Of a stretch of 64,000 bases of DNA, positions 48,511-57,166 are shown piece by piece (the first letter of the stretch is position 1; every line of letters begins with the position of its first letter). Origin of the DNA: Winogradskya humida (GTDB taxonomy: Bacteria > Actinomycetota > Actinomycetes > Mycobacteriales > Micromonosporaceae); the NCBI RefSeq assembly GCF_016862215.1, contig NZ_BOMN01000017.1, positions 1 through 64,000 of the forward strand, read 5' to 3'. The translations under genes were made by a program, and so were the position numbers. Below the pieces are notes generated by a model. The model was not told the origin of the DNA. It ran no database searches and was given only the letters and a program-made list of their open reading frames with translations.

Positions 48511-50105
48511 CGGCGCAGGTCGCGGGTCTGGTCGGAGATCGGGCGGACGGCGAGCATGCAGGTGTCGTCGTCGGGGTTGGCCTGGCGCAGGCGGCTGAGG
48601 AGTTCGCCGAGGGGGCGGCCCGGGGCGGCCGCGACGGCTTCGTCGACCGAGCGGATCACCGAGGCCAGACCGTCGTCGGGGCCGTTGCGGCGGTGTTCGA
48701 CGAGGCCGTCGGTGTAGCACAGGAGCAGGTCGCCGAAGGCGAGGTCGAGGACCGCCGCCTCGTAGACGGCGTTCTCGACCACGCCCAGCATCGGGCCGGA
48801 GGGCCGCGGCAGGGTGGCCGTGCGGCCGGCCCGGGAGAGCAGCGGCGGCGGGTGACCGGCCTGGGCCCAGGTCAGGCGGCGGCGGGCCGGGTCGTAGCGG
48901 GCCACGATCGCCGTCGCGGTGGTCTCCGGGTTGCGGGATTCCTCGGACAGGTCACACAGGAGCCGGTTCAGGTGCCCGAGCAGGACCGCCGGGTCGCGGG
49001 TGGTGACCGCGAGGGCGCGCAGCGAGTAGCGCAGCTGGGCCATCGTCGTCGCGGCCTGGGTGCCGTGACCGGCCACGTCACCGACGGCGAGGAGCACCGA
49101 GCCGTCGCTCATCGCGGCGGCGTGGTACCAGTCGCCGCCGACGAGGTCCTCCTGGCTGGCCGGGAGATAGCGGACCGCGACCTTGAGGCCGGGCAGGTCG
49201 AGGGGCTCGGGCGGGACCGGGAGGATTACCTGCTGCAGGCGTGCCGCGAGCGCGTGCTCGGCGGCCAGGCTGCGGCCCTGCTCGGCGAGCTGGCTCTCGA
49301 CGTCGGCCAGGCGCTGGGTGCTCTGTTCCAGGGCGGTCACGTCCTGCACTATGCCGAAGTAGCGCAGCGGGGTGCCGGCGGTGTCGCGGACCACGTCGGC
49401 GACCGCCCGCAGATGTTTGACCCGGCCGTGCAGCAGGACGCGGAAGGTCACGTCGACGCTTTCGCCGCGCTGCAGGGACAGCAACGAGAGGTCGCGATCG
49501 GGCCGGTCCTCGGGGAACACCAGCGCGTCGGTCTCCACAGGGGTCATCGCGCCGAGCGCCGGGTCCCGCTCGAAGATCCTGTACAGCTGCTCCGACCAGC
49601 GGGTCTCGCCGCTGACCAGGTCCCATTCGGCCCAGCCCAGGTTGCCGAGGCGTTCGGTGCTCGCGATCCGCTGCCCCGCCTCCTGGCTGAGGTCGAGCCG
49701 CTCCCAGGTCATCAGCAGAGCGCCCTCGACGCGGTGGGCGCGGACCCGCCACCGGCCCTCGCCGTGCTGGAACGGGCCGGTCTCGGTGGGCTCGCCGGTC
49801 TCCAGGACCCGCGCGTAGGCGGCCCAGCGGTCGCTGGCGGCGGTCCCGGGGAACTCCTCGGCCATCCGGGTGCCGATCAGCTCCCTGCCCAGCCGCCCGT
49901 CGCCGAGGACCGCGCCGGGGGTGGTGGCGACGTATTCGAGGTCGATCAGCCGGCCGGACGGGTCACGCACCGGGACGAGCAGGGCCGCCGGTCCCGGCAT
50001 GGCGTCCAGGACCGCGCGGATCACCGCCAGCCAGGGCCCGGACGGGGGCTCAGGAGCCGGTGCCACGAACTGCACCGCCTCGGCGTACGCCTGCCGGCCA
50101 CCCAT
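48492..50105 (-). CDS. PAS-domain SpoIIE-type protein phosphatase
   Basis: A 537-residue cytoplasmic protein. It has an N-terminal PAS-like domain (RAVLDAMPGPAALLVPV), a second PAS/PAC (EWDLVSGETRWSEQLYRIFERD; VQDVTALEQSTQRL), a short coiled segment (LADVESQLAEQGRSLAAEHALAARLQQ, in part), and a PP2C/SpoIIE domain: LVGGDWYHAA, AVGDVAGHGTQAA and the C-terminal NPDDDTCML, with the metal-binding aspartates. It should dephosphorylate an anti-sigma-factor antagonist, tying signals to a sigma factor. The start at 50105 is tentative. Confidence 0.9.
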   Translation of the reverse strand: MGGRQAYAEAVQFVAPAPEPPSGPWLAVIRAVLDAMPGPAALLVPVRDPSGRLIDLEYVATTPGAVLGDGRLGRELIGTRMAEEFPGTAASDRWAAYARVLETGEPTETGPFQHGEGRWRVRAHRVEGALLMTWERLDLSQEAGQRIASTERLGNLGWAEWDLVSGETRWSEQLYRIFERDPALGAMTPVETDALVFPEDRPDRDLSLLSLQRGESVDVTFRVLLHGRVKHLRAVADVVRDTAGTPLRYFGIVQDVTALEQSTQRLADVESQLAEQGRSLAAEHALAARLQQVILPVPPEPLDLPGLKVAVRYLPASQEDLVGGDWYHAAAMSDGSVLLAVGDVAGHGTQAATTMAQLRYSLRALAVTTRDPAVLLGHLNRLLCDLSEESRNPETTATAIVARYDPARRRLTWAQAGHPPPLLSRAGRTATLPRPSGPMLGVVENAVYEAAVLDLAFGDLLLCYTDGLVEHRRNGPDDGLASVIRSVDEAVAAAPGRPLGELLSRLRQANPDDDTCMLAVRPISDQTRDLRRYVLGR

Positions 50106-50288
50106 CCAGAACCCCGTCTCCCCCCGAACCACCTGCGACCTTCCCCCCTTGAATACGCCAGCGGGAGGGCCGTCGTCATCACCCGAACGCACCGGGGGTC
50201 ATCCCACCTGCGGAGTTTCGTCGCACACGTCACCCGTACGGGCGACCGTGGTCATCGTCCTGAAACAGCCATACCGGATCATTGCCTG

Positions 50289-51125
50289 ATGGACCTCGAC
50301 GGCGCAGCGCGCATCGGATACCGGGTGGAGCAGAGCTTCCGGTACGCCTATGACGCGCCCGTGACCTCGCTCGCGCAACGCCTGGTGGTGGTGCCGCGGC
50401 GCCGGCACGGCGATCTCTACCGGCGCTCGCACACGCTGCGGGTGCTGGGCGCCGAGCACGTGCGGCGGTCCCGGGTGGACGCGGCGGGCAACACCGTGGT
50501 GCGGGTCGCTGCGGCCCGGGTCGAGCGGGCGGTGGAGTTCCGGCTGACGGCGACGCTGGACCGCGTGGTCGGCGACGGCCCGCCCCGGCTGCCCGCGGCC
50601 GCGCTGCACGACCCGCGGGTGCTGCGCCCGACCCGGCTCACCGCGGCCGGCGAGGCCATTCAGGAATTAGCTTCACGTTGCGCCACGCCCGGGATCGGCA
50701 ACGAAGAGATTGCTGAACGCATCTGCGCGCTCACGCATGCGGCACTAACCTATGAGTACGGAGTGACTTGCGTCTCAACCACGGCTGAGCAAGCACTCGC
50801 CGGGGGACGCGGGGTGTGCCAGGACTCGGCCCACGTGATGCTCGCACTGTGCCGCTTCCTCGGTATACCCGCCCGTTACGTCTCCGGGCACCTGATCGGC
50901 CAGGGCGGCACCCACGCGTGGGTCGAGGTGCTGGTCCCGAGCCGGGGCGAGGCGGCGGCGCTCGCGTTCGACCCGTGTCACGGCCGGCGGGCCGGTAACG
51001 GTTATCTCACCGTCGCGATAGGACGCGATTACGCAGACGTAGCACCGACTTCCGGGACCTATGTGGGCACTCCGGGCGGCACTCTTACGGGGACCCGGGA
51101 GGTTAGCGTCATCGATCTCGTGTAA
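50289..51125 (+). CDS. Transglutaminase-like protein
   Basis: A 278-residue protein. The first part is a bacterial transglutaminase N-terminal domain (YRVEQSFRYAYDAPVTSLAQRL, in part; VVVPRRRHGDLYRR). The catalytic core shows GGRGVCQDSAHV (Cys), GGTHAWVEV (His) and FDPCHGRR (Asp), the papain-like triad. No signal peptide is seen. It may act as a cysteine protease or cross-linking enzyme. The stop is followed by 147 bp before the ABC-island start. Confidence 0.9.
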   Translation: MDLDGAARIGYRVEQSFRYAYDAPVTSLAQRLVVVPRRRHGDLYRRSHTLRVLGAEHVRRSRVDAAGNTVVRVAAARVERAVEFRLTATLDRVVGDGPPRLPAAALHDPRVLRPTRLTAAGEAIQELASRCATPGIGNEEIAERICALTHAALTYEYGVTCVSTTAEQALAGGRGVCQDSAHVMLALCRFLGIPARYVSGHLIGQGGTHAWVEVLVPSRGEAAALAFDPCHGRRAGNGYLTVAIGRDYADVAPTSGTYVGTPGGTLTGTREVSVIDLV

Positions 51126-51272
51126 TTTACGATACGGAAACCGGAACTACTCCGAATCGACTTAAATCCTCCCTACCTTTCGTCCCAGCTTGAGTCTCGC
51201 GACGCCATTCCTCGTATTCGCCTCGCACGCTCTCCGGCTCCATAGACGATTGTGATTTGTCTGGAGACCGCT
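51126..51272 (+). promoter_or_regulatory. Upstream region of the flavin island
   Basis: This 147-bp spacer between the transglutaminase and the ABC ATPase is clearly less GC-rich than its surroundings (for example AATTTACGATACGG near 51125, GACTTAAATCCTCC near 51160). It is the most likely place for the promoter of the whole island. No confident palindrome, -10/-35 pair, riboswitch or leader peptide was found. A GGAG ribosome-binding site at 51263-51266 precedes the TTG start. Confidence 0.5.
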
Positions 51273-52109
51273 TTGCCTGCATCAGCTAACGACGGTGGCA
51301 CCGTGCCCGGCGGCTCGGTGTCCATCAGCGTGCGTGGCGCCCGGCGCGTGTACCCCGTCAAGGGTGGAACCGACCTGATCGCCCTGGACGACGTCGACCT
51401 CACGGTCCCCGCCGGCAGCTTCGTCAGCGTCATCGGGCCCAGCGGGTGCGGCAAGTCCACCCTGCTGCGCCTGGTCGCCGGTCTCGAGGACGCCGACCGT
51501 GGCGACGTGCGGGTCTGCGGAGTCCGGCCGGCCGAGGCCGCCGCTGCCAAGATGCTCGGCCTGGTCCCCCAGGCACCCGCCCTGCTGCCCTGGCTCACGG
51601 TCCTCAAGAACGTGACGCTGCCGCTGCGCGTCAACCGCGCCGCGAGCCGGCGCAGGGCCTCGGCCCCCGGCCCCTCGATGGAGGAGCTGCTGCGCAAGGC
51701 CGGCCTGCAGGACGCCATGCACAAGCTGCCGTCCCAGCTCTCCGGCGGCATGCAGCAGCGCACCGCGATCGTGCGCGCCTTCGGGCTGCGCCCCGACGTG
51801 CTGCTGATGGACGAGCCGTTCTCCGCCCTCGACGAGTTCACCCGCGAGAGCCTGCAGGAACAGCTCCTCGATCTCTGGGACGAGCTGAAGGCCACCGTGC
51901 TGTTCGTGACGCACTCCGTGAGCGAGGCCGTACGCCTTTCCGACAAGATCGTGGTGATGGCGCCCCGGCCGGGCCGGATCACCGACATCATCGACGTACA
52001 CCTGCCGCGCCCCCGCGGGGCGGAGCTACTGAAGACGCCCGAGTTCCACCACTACGAGGACCTCGTTCGCGACCGTCTCCGTGGCGCCTTCCAGGCGAAC
52101 GCCGCATGA
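51273..52109 (+). CDS. ABC transporter ATP-binding protein (SsuB/TauB type)
   Basis: A 278-residue ATPase with Walker A GPSGCGKSTLLRLVAG, the LSGGM signature, Walker B DVLLMDEPFSALDEFT and the switch His in FVTHSVSEAVRL. It belongs to the nitrate/sulfonate/taurine-type importers. TTG at 51273 is preferred because GGAG lies 6 nt upstream; a GTG at 51252 would add seven residues. It opens the island; its stop overlaps a 30-residue ORF. It energises uptake through the permease encoded at 52195. Confidence 0.92.
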   Translation: MPASANDGGTVPGGSVSISVRGARRVYPVKGGTDLIALDDVDLTVPAGSFVSVIGPSGCGKSTLLRLVAGLEDADRGDVRVCGVRPAEAAAAKMLGLVPQAPALLPWLTVLKNVTLPLRVNRAASRRRASAPGPSMEELLRKAGLQDAMHKLPSQLSGGMQQRTAIVRAFGLRPDVLLMDEPFSALDEFTRESLQEQLLDLWDELKATVLFVTHSVSEAVRLSDKIVVMAPRPGRITDIIDVHLPRPRGAELLKTPEFHHYEDLVRDRLRGAFQANAA

Positions 52110-52198
52110 GCGACTGCACCGAGACACGCCTCCCGGTAGTGGCCAACGGCCTTGCCGTCGAGGGCCAGAAGCGCATGCCTCAAGTAGGCACTGCATGA
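52106..52198 (+). CDS. Micro-ORF, 30 residues, coupled at both ends
   Basis: ATG at 52106 overlaps the ATPase stop (ATGA) and its own TGA at 52196-52198 overlaps the permease ATG at 52195 (ATGA). The peptide begins MSDCTETRLPVV and ends RMPQVGTA. Both junctions are the classic four-base coupling, so ribosomes could pass from ATPase through this ORF to the permease. The peptide has no clear membrane segment. Whether it is functional or only a coupling device is unknown. Confidence 0.65.
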   Translation: MSDCTETRLPVVANGLAVEGQKRMPQVGTA

Positions 52199-53058
52199 AC
52201 GCCGCTGAGGACGTGCTGACCGTGACCGAGCCGGAACCCGAACTGATCGTCGCGCCGCCCGTGCGCCGCCCGATGTGGCGGCCCGGCCTCGGCTTCCTGC
52301 ACCCGCGGATGTGGCTGCCGCTGGTGCTGATGCTCGCGGTGCTCGCGACGCTGTGGACGTGGGGCGCGCACTCGATGCCCTACCTGCTCCCGCCGCTGGG
52401 TGACATCGGTGACACCCTGCGCGAGGACGCCGACTACTACGTGAACAACGCCTGGGTGACGCTCAAGGAAGCGCTCATGGGCCTCGGGCTCGGCCTGGTC
52501 GCGGCGTTCGTCCTGGCCGTGATCACCAGCGAGTTCCCCCTCGCCCGGCGCGCGATCATGCCGGTGGCGGTGATCCTCAACGTCACGCCGCTGGTCGCCA
52601 TCGCGCCGGCCCTCGTGGTGGCGTTCGGGTTCGGCGCCGCGCCCAAGCTGATCGTGACCGGCCTGATCTGCTTCTTCCCGATCCTGATCAACACCTCGAT
52701 GGGGCTGCGCGCCGTGCCGCAGCCGGTCCTGCAGGTCTACCGGACCGTGAACGCCTCACGGCTCGAGACCCTCTGGTACATCCGGATCCCGATGGCGATG
52801 CCGTACCTGTTCGCGGCGCTGCGGATCGTGTTCCCGCTCTCCGTGGTGGGCGCGGTTGTGGCGGAGCTCTCCGCGGCCGGGTCCTCCGAAGGGCTCGGCA
52901 CCGCGATCAGCCTGGCATCATCGATGAACCGGCTGGCCGCCGTCTACGCGTCCATCGCGATCCTCGCCCTGCTGGGATCCGTGCTGCTGCTGCTCGTGAC
53001 CGCTCTGGAGCGTCGCGTCCTGCACTGGCACGAGTCCCGCCAGGGCAACGGCGGATAG
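52195..53058 (+). CDS. ABC transporter permease
   Basis: A 287-residue integral membrane protein with about six helices and the SsuC/TauC-type EAA loop (ASRLETLWYIRIPMAMPYLF). Residues 1-30 are cytoplasmic. It pairs with the ATPase two ORFs upstream and the two binding lipoproteins downstream to import a small organic molecule. The ATG at 52195 fits the coupled junction. Confidence 0.92.
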   Translation: MNAAEDVLTVTEPEPELIVAPPVRRPMWRPGLGFLHPRMWLPLVLMLAVLATLWTWGAHSMPYLLPPLGDIGDTLREDADYYVNNAWVTLKEALMGLGLGLVAAFVLAVITSEFPLARRAIMPVAVILNVTPLVAIAPALVVAFGFGAAPKLIVTGLICFFPILINTSMGLRAVPQPVLQVYRTVNASRLETLWYIRIPMAMPYLFAALRIVFPLSVVGAVVAELSAAGSSEGLGTAISLASSMNRLAAVYASIAILALLGSVLLLLVTALERRVLHWHESRQGNGG

Positions 53059-53142
53059 TCACCGCGCCATTCTCCGAGTCGTCCACCCAGGACGACGGAT
53101 GTCCCCTGCCCGGATAACCCCCCATCAGGAGTGTTCGACAAA

Positions 53143-54237
53143 ATGCGATACCGGTTCCGTACGGCCATGGCTGTGGCCGCGTCGGCTGCGCTGCTCACCA
53201 GCGTCGCCGCGTGTTCCTCGGACGACGACGACTCGGCCACCCCGGCCGCGTCCGCGGGCACCGCGATCTCCGCCGACCGCTGCGCCAAGAACAAGGCCGC
53301 CGGCGAGATCACCTACCTCTCCGGCTACCAGTGGCAGGCCTCGGCCTCCATCCTCGAGTACGCCGCCGCGGACAAGCTCGGCTACTTCAAGTCCCTGTGC
53401 CTGGACGTCAAGATGCAGCCCGGCACCGGCGACACCAGCCAGAACACCAAGCTGCTCGCCTCCGGCAAGGTCACGTTCAGCCCGGTCAGCCAGCAGGACG
53501 TGCTCTCGGCGAACGCGAACGGCATCAAGGTCCAGGGCATCTCGTCGTACTCCAACGTGGGCCTCGAGATCCTCATGACCGAGCCCGCGATCACCGACCT
53601 GAAGCAGCTCAACGGCACCACGCTGGGCCAGAAGGGCGCCATGCCCGTCGGCGTCCAGGCCATGCTGATCAAGGCCGGCGCGGACTACAAGTCGATCAAG
53701 CAGGTCGTCGTCGGCTACGACCCGACCGTGCTGACCCGCGGTCAGGTCAAGTCGCTGACCGGCTTCATCTCCAACGAGCCCAACCAGCTCAAGGCCGCCG
53801 GCAAGGACGTCACCGTGTGGCGCCCGTACGACTACCAGGTCCCCGGCTCGCTGGGCGCCATGGCCGTCAACCCGGACTTCGCCGCCAAGAACCCGACCGC
53901 CGTGGAGGACGTGCTCCGCGCCGGTCTGCACGCGTTCGAGTACTGCGAGACCAACGCCGCCGAGTGCGTCAAGGCCGCGTCCGACCTGACCGGCGCCGGC
54001 TACGACGAGAAGTCGAACACCGGTATCTGGCAGACCGAGGACAAGGTCATCCGGGACAGCGTCAAGGCGGGCACCCCGCTGGGCACCATCGACACCGCCA
54101 ACGTGTCGGCCCTCGCGGACATGCTGAACACGTACACCGGGACCAAGATCACATCTACCGACGCTCAGGCGGAATTTTCGTCAGAGTACGTCAAGAACAT
54201 CTACAACGGCGACAAGCTGATCTGGCCGGCTCCGTAA
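53143..54237 (+). CDS. ABC substrate-binding lipoprotein, paralogue 1
   Basis: A 364-residue NMT1/SsuA-type periplasmic-binding lipoprotein (signal AAALLTSVAACSS with lipid-anchor Cys). The mature protein shows YLSGYQWQASASILEYAAA, VTFSPVSQQDVLSAN and SLTGFISNEPNQLK, and ends GDKLIWPAP. It delivers the substrate to the permease. AGGAG at 53127-53131 is 11 nt from the ATG chosen. It is about 70 percent identical (by eye) to the next gene, so a local duplication. Confidence 0.93.
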   Translation: MRYRFRTAMAVAASAALLTSVAACSSDDDDSATPAASAGTAISADRCAKNKAAGEITYLSGYQWQASASILEYAAADKLGYFKSLCLDVKMQPGTGDTSQNTKLLASGKVTFSPVSQQDVLSANANGIKVQGISSYSNVGLEILMTEPAITDLKQLNGTTLGQKGAMPVGVQAMLIKAGADYKSIKQVVVGYDPTVLTRGQVKSLTGFISNEPNQLKAAGKDVTVWRPYDYQVPGSLGAMAVNPDFAAKNPTAVEDVLRAGLHAFEYCETNAAECVKAASDLTGAGYDEKSNTGIWQTEDKVIRDSVKAGTPLGTIDTANVSALADMLNTYTGTKITSTDAQAEFSSEYVKNIYNGDKLIWPAP

Positions 54238-54270
54238 GGGGCAGCGCCGGATAGGGCGCGCCAGTAACGC

Positions 54271-54300
54271 ATCCAGGAAGGAGCCGGACACCATGTCGGC
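54271..54300 (+). repeat. 30-bp segment shared with the start of the RutA-like gene
   Basis: The 30 bp at 54271-54300, covering the ribosome-binding site and first codons of paralogue 2, match 55445-55474 at the RutA-like start with one mismatch. Both contain AGGAGCCGGACACCATGTCG. The pair marks the edges of a 1.17-kb tandem duplication. Confidence 0.9.
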
Positions 54301-55429
54301 CCGAACACACCGAGGCGAGCTGATGAAGAACCGGATCCGCACCACGATGGCCGTGGCCGCGACCGCCGTACTGTCCCTCTCCGCCGCCGCCTGCTCGTCG
54401 GGCGACGGCGGGTCGACCCCGAAGAAGTCCCCCGGGGCGCTGATCTCGGCGGATCGATGCGAGAAGAACAAGGCAGCCGGTGAGATCGTCTACCTGTCCG
54501 GGTACCAGTGGCAGGCTTCGGCTTCGATCCTGGAATACGCAGCCGCGGAGAAGCTGGGCTACTTCGACGACCTGTGCCTGAACGTGACCCTGCAGGCGGG
54601 CACCGGTGACGTTGCCCAGAACACCAAGCTGCTCGCCGGTGGGCAGGTCACGTTCAGCCCGGTCAGCCAGCAGGACATCCTGACGGCGAACTCGCACTAC
54701 ATCGAGGTGCAGGGCATCTCGTCGTACTCCACCGTCGACCTCGAGATCCTGATGACCATGCCGGACGTCAAGGACCTCAAGCAGCTCGACGACACCACGC
54801 TGGGCCAGAAGGGCGCCATGCCGGTCGGCGTGCAGGCCATGCTGATGAAGGCCGGCGCGAAGTACGACACCATCCAGCAGACCGTGGTCGGCTACGACCC
54901 GTCGGTGCTGCCCAAGGGTGAGGTCAAGTCGCTGACCGGCTTCATCTCCAACGAGCCGGTGGCGCTCAAGGCCGCCGGTGAGAACGTGACGGTGTGGCGC
55001 CCGTCGGACTACCAGGTGCCCGGTTCGCTGGGCTCCATGGCGGTCAACCCCGAGTTCGCCAAGACGAACCCGACCGCGACCGAGGACGTGCTCCGCGCGG
55101 CACTGCACGCGTACGCGTACTGCTCGGAGCACGCCGCCGAATGCGTCAAGTTCACGGCGGACCTCGACAAGGCGAACCCGGCGAGCTACGGGTACGACGC
55201 GGCGGCGAACGTCGGCATCTGGAACACCGAGACCAAGGTCGTCAAGGACAGTCTCAAGTCCGGTAAGCCGCTCGGCACGATCGACAACGGCAACGTACAG
55301 GCGCTGGCGACCATGCTGAACGAGTACACGCAGACCGAGATCACGCCCGAAGAGGCCGAGGCCGAGTTCTCGCCGGAGTTCATCAAGAACATCTACGACG
55401 GCGACAAGCTCATCTGGCCAGCCCCGTAA
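54293..55429 (+). CDS. ABC substrate-binding lipoprotein, paralogue 2
   Basis: A 378-residue NMT1/SsuA-type binding lipoprotein. The lipobox is LSLSAAACSS. It has the same blocks as paralogue 1 (YLSGYQWQASASILEYAAA, FSPVSQQDIL, WRPSDYQVPGSLG, GDKLIWPAP) but changed residues across the likely ligand pocket, so the two may recognise different but related compounds. The AAGGAG at 54278-54283 supports ATG 54293; its first residues MSA are the same as those of the RutA-like protein. An ATG at 54323 is the alternative that matches paralogue 1 better. Confidence 0.92.
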   Translation: MSARTHRGELMKNRIRTTMAVAATAVLSLSAAACSSGDGGSTPKKSPGALISADRCEKNKAAGEIVYLSGYQWQASASILEYAAAEKLGYFDDLCLNVTLQAGTGDVAQNTKLLAGGQVTFSPVSQQDILTANSHYIEVQGISSYSTVDLEILMTMPDVKDLKQLDDTTLGQKGAMPVGVQAMLMKAGAKYDTIQQTVVGYDPSVLPKGEVKSLTGFISNEPVALKAAGENVTVWRPSDYQVPGSLGSMAVNPEFAKTNPTATEDVLRAALHAYAYCSEHAAECVKFTADLDKANPASYGYDAAANVGIWNTETKVVKDSLKSGKPLGTIDNGNVQALATMLNEYTQTEITPEEAEAEFSPEFIKNIYDGDKLIWPAP

Positions 55430-55466
55430 GGGTGCCGGAGAGCTATCCAGAAAGGAGCCGGACACC

Positions 55467-56516
55467 ATGTCGGCAAAAGAGTACGGAGTCTTCCTGCCGA
55501 TCGGTAACGGCGGCTGGATGCTCTCCGAGACGGCACCGCACCCCGAGGCGACCTACGCCTACAACCGCAAGGTCGCGGTGGACGCCGAAGCCATCGGCCT
55601 CGACTTCATCATGTCGATGGCCAAGTGGAAGGGCTTCGGCGGCACCACCGACCACTGGGGGCAGACCCTCGAGTCGATGACGCTGATGTCGGCGCTCGCC
55701 GAGGCGACGTCCAAGGTCAAGATCTGGGCGACGATGCACGCCAACGTGCACCACCCCGCGATCGCGGCGAAGATGTTCACCACGCTGCAGGACATCTCCG
55801 GTGGCCGGGCGGGCATGAACATCGTCAACGGCGCGTACGCCGCGGAGTTCGAGCAGATGGGACTCTGGGACGCGGGTCTCTCGCACGCCGAGCGCTACCG
55901 GATGACCGAGGAGTGGACCCAGGCCGTCACGCGCCTGTGGACCGAGGACAAGGTCACGTTCAAGAGTGACTTCTTCACCCTCGACGAGTGCGAGTCCCGG
56001 CCGCACCCGGCCACCACGCCGTCGATCATCAGCGCCGGGCGGTCCGAGTCGGGCCGCCGCTTCCAGGCGAAGTACGCCGACGGTGCGTTCCTCAGCGCCG
56101 ACAACCTGCAGCAGATGGGCGAGTTCTCGCGGTCGGTGCACGACATGGCCGCCGAGAACGGCCGCACGGTCAAGACGTACTCGATGCTCACCGTCGTGCT
56201 CGACGAGAGCGACGAGGCCGCCGCCGCCAAGGCCGCGCGCTACTCCGAGGGTCTCGACAAGGAGGCGCTGTTCAACATGCGTACCTCCTGGGGCATCCCG
56301 GCCGACACCGCGCGGGCCTGGGCCGACGGCGCGAAGGGCACCGAGGCGTTCCAGACGCCGTACGTCACCGGTGGCCCGGAGACCGTGATCGAGCACATCC
56401 AGCAGATCACGAACGAGGCGGAGCTGGACGGGCTGATGCTGATCTTCCCGGACTACCACGCGGATCTGCTGCCGTTCGGTGAGATCGTGCTGCCCGCACT
56501 GCGAGCAGCGGAATGA
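55467..56516 (+). CDS. RutA-like FMN-dependent LLM monooxygenase
   Basis: A 349-residue flavin monooxygenase very close in pattern to pyrimidine oxygenase RutA: YGVFLPIGNGGWMLS, FIMSMAKWKGFGG, LESMTLMSALAEATS, DISGGRAGMNIVNG, FEQMGLWD and FFTLDECESRPHP. RutA opens the uracil ring at the amide using a flavin-N5-type peroxide/oxide; that mechanism is established for RutA and inferred here. AAAGGAG at 55451-55457 supports the ATG. Coupled (ATGA) to the RutB-like gene. Confidence 0.93.
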   Translation: MSAKEYGVFLPIGNGGWMLSETAPHPEATYAYNRKVAVDAEAIGLDFIMSMAKWKGFGGTTDHWGQTLESMTLMSALAEATSKVKIWATMHANVHHPAIAAKMFTTLQDISGGRAGMNIVNGAYAAEFEQMGLWDAGLSHAERYRMTEEWTQAVTRLWTEDKVTFKSDFFTLDECESRPHPATTPSIISAGRSESGRRFQAKYADGAFLSADNLQQMGEFSRSVHDMAAENGRTVKTYSMLTVVLDESDEAAAAKAARYSEGLDKEALFNMRTSWGIPADTARAWADGAKGTEAFQTPYVTGGPETVIEHIQQITNEAELDGLMLIFPDYHADLLPFGEIVLPALRAAE

Positions 56517-57166
56517 GTGCCCTGCGCGACCAGCAGCTCGCGACGCTGCCGCCGGGGCCCGCCCTGGTGGTCGTGGACGTGCAGCGCTCGTTCGCCGACC
56601 CCGAGATGATCGCCGACTACCAGCCGGACCTGCCCGCCGTCGCCGGTGCGGTCGAGCGGACCGCCGCGCTGGTCGCGGCCGCCCGTGACGCCGGTGTGCC
56701 GGTGGTGTGGGTGGAGCTCGGCAGCGAGCCGGACAACCGCTGGCGGGCCAGTCAGTGGCTGCGCAGCGGTGACCCCGCCGCACCGTATGGGCCGGGCGAG
56801 CCGTGCGTGCTCGGCACCCCCGGTGCCGAGTGGTACGGCATGGCACCGCAGGACGACGAGCTGCGCGTGGTCAAGCGGGGCTACAGCGGCTTCCTCGGCA
56901 CGGGTCTCGAGGAGAAACTGCGCGACGCCGGCATCGGCTGGGTCGCGGTCTGCGGCCTGACCACCGAGTGCTGTGTGGCGGCCACGGCCACCGACGCGTT
57001 CCAGCTCGAGTTCCCGGTGCTCATCCCGCAGGACGCGGTCGCCGCGTACGACGCGGACGTGAACCACGCCGCCCTGGAATCGCTCGCCCTCAACGTGGCC
57101 GTGCTGACCACGTCGGACGAACTCAAGGAACTGTTCTCGGCTGCCAGGACGGAGGTGACGGTATGA
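56513..57166 (+). CDS. RutB-like isochorismatase-fold amidohydrolase
   Basis: A 217-residue cysteine hydrolase: PALVVVDVQRSFAD (Asp), RVVKRGYSGFLGTGLE (Lys) and VAVCGLTTECCVAATATDA (Cys). It matches RutB, which hydrolyses the ureidoacrylate made by RutA. It overlaps the RutA-like stop and the next LLM start by four bases each. The chain of amide cleavage reactions (RutA then RutB) is conserved in kind; the actual substrate here could differ from uracil. Confidence 0.9.
   Translation: MSALRDQQLATLPPGPALVVVDVQRSFADPEMIADYQPDLPAVAGAVERTAALVAAARDAGVPVVWVELGSEPDNRWRASQWLRSGDPAAPYGPGEPCVLGTPGAEWYGMAPQDDELRVVKRGYSGFLGTGLEEKLRDAGIGWVAVCGLTTECCVAATATDAFQLEFPVLIPQDAVAAYDADVNHAALESLALNVAVLTTSDELKELFSAARTEVTV

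Noticed and set aside
48693..51125. An 810-codon frame covering the phosphatase antisense and the transglutaminase
   Set aside because: Only the part from 50289 has transglutaminase motifs; the upstream part is antisense to the SpoIIE-type gene.
51446..52198. A 250-codon plus-strand frame over the ABC ATPase
   Set aside because: It is a frame shadow of the ATPase. Only its last 30 codons, from the ATG at 52106, are kept as the micro-ORF.
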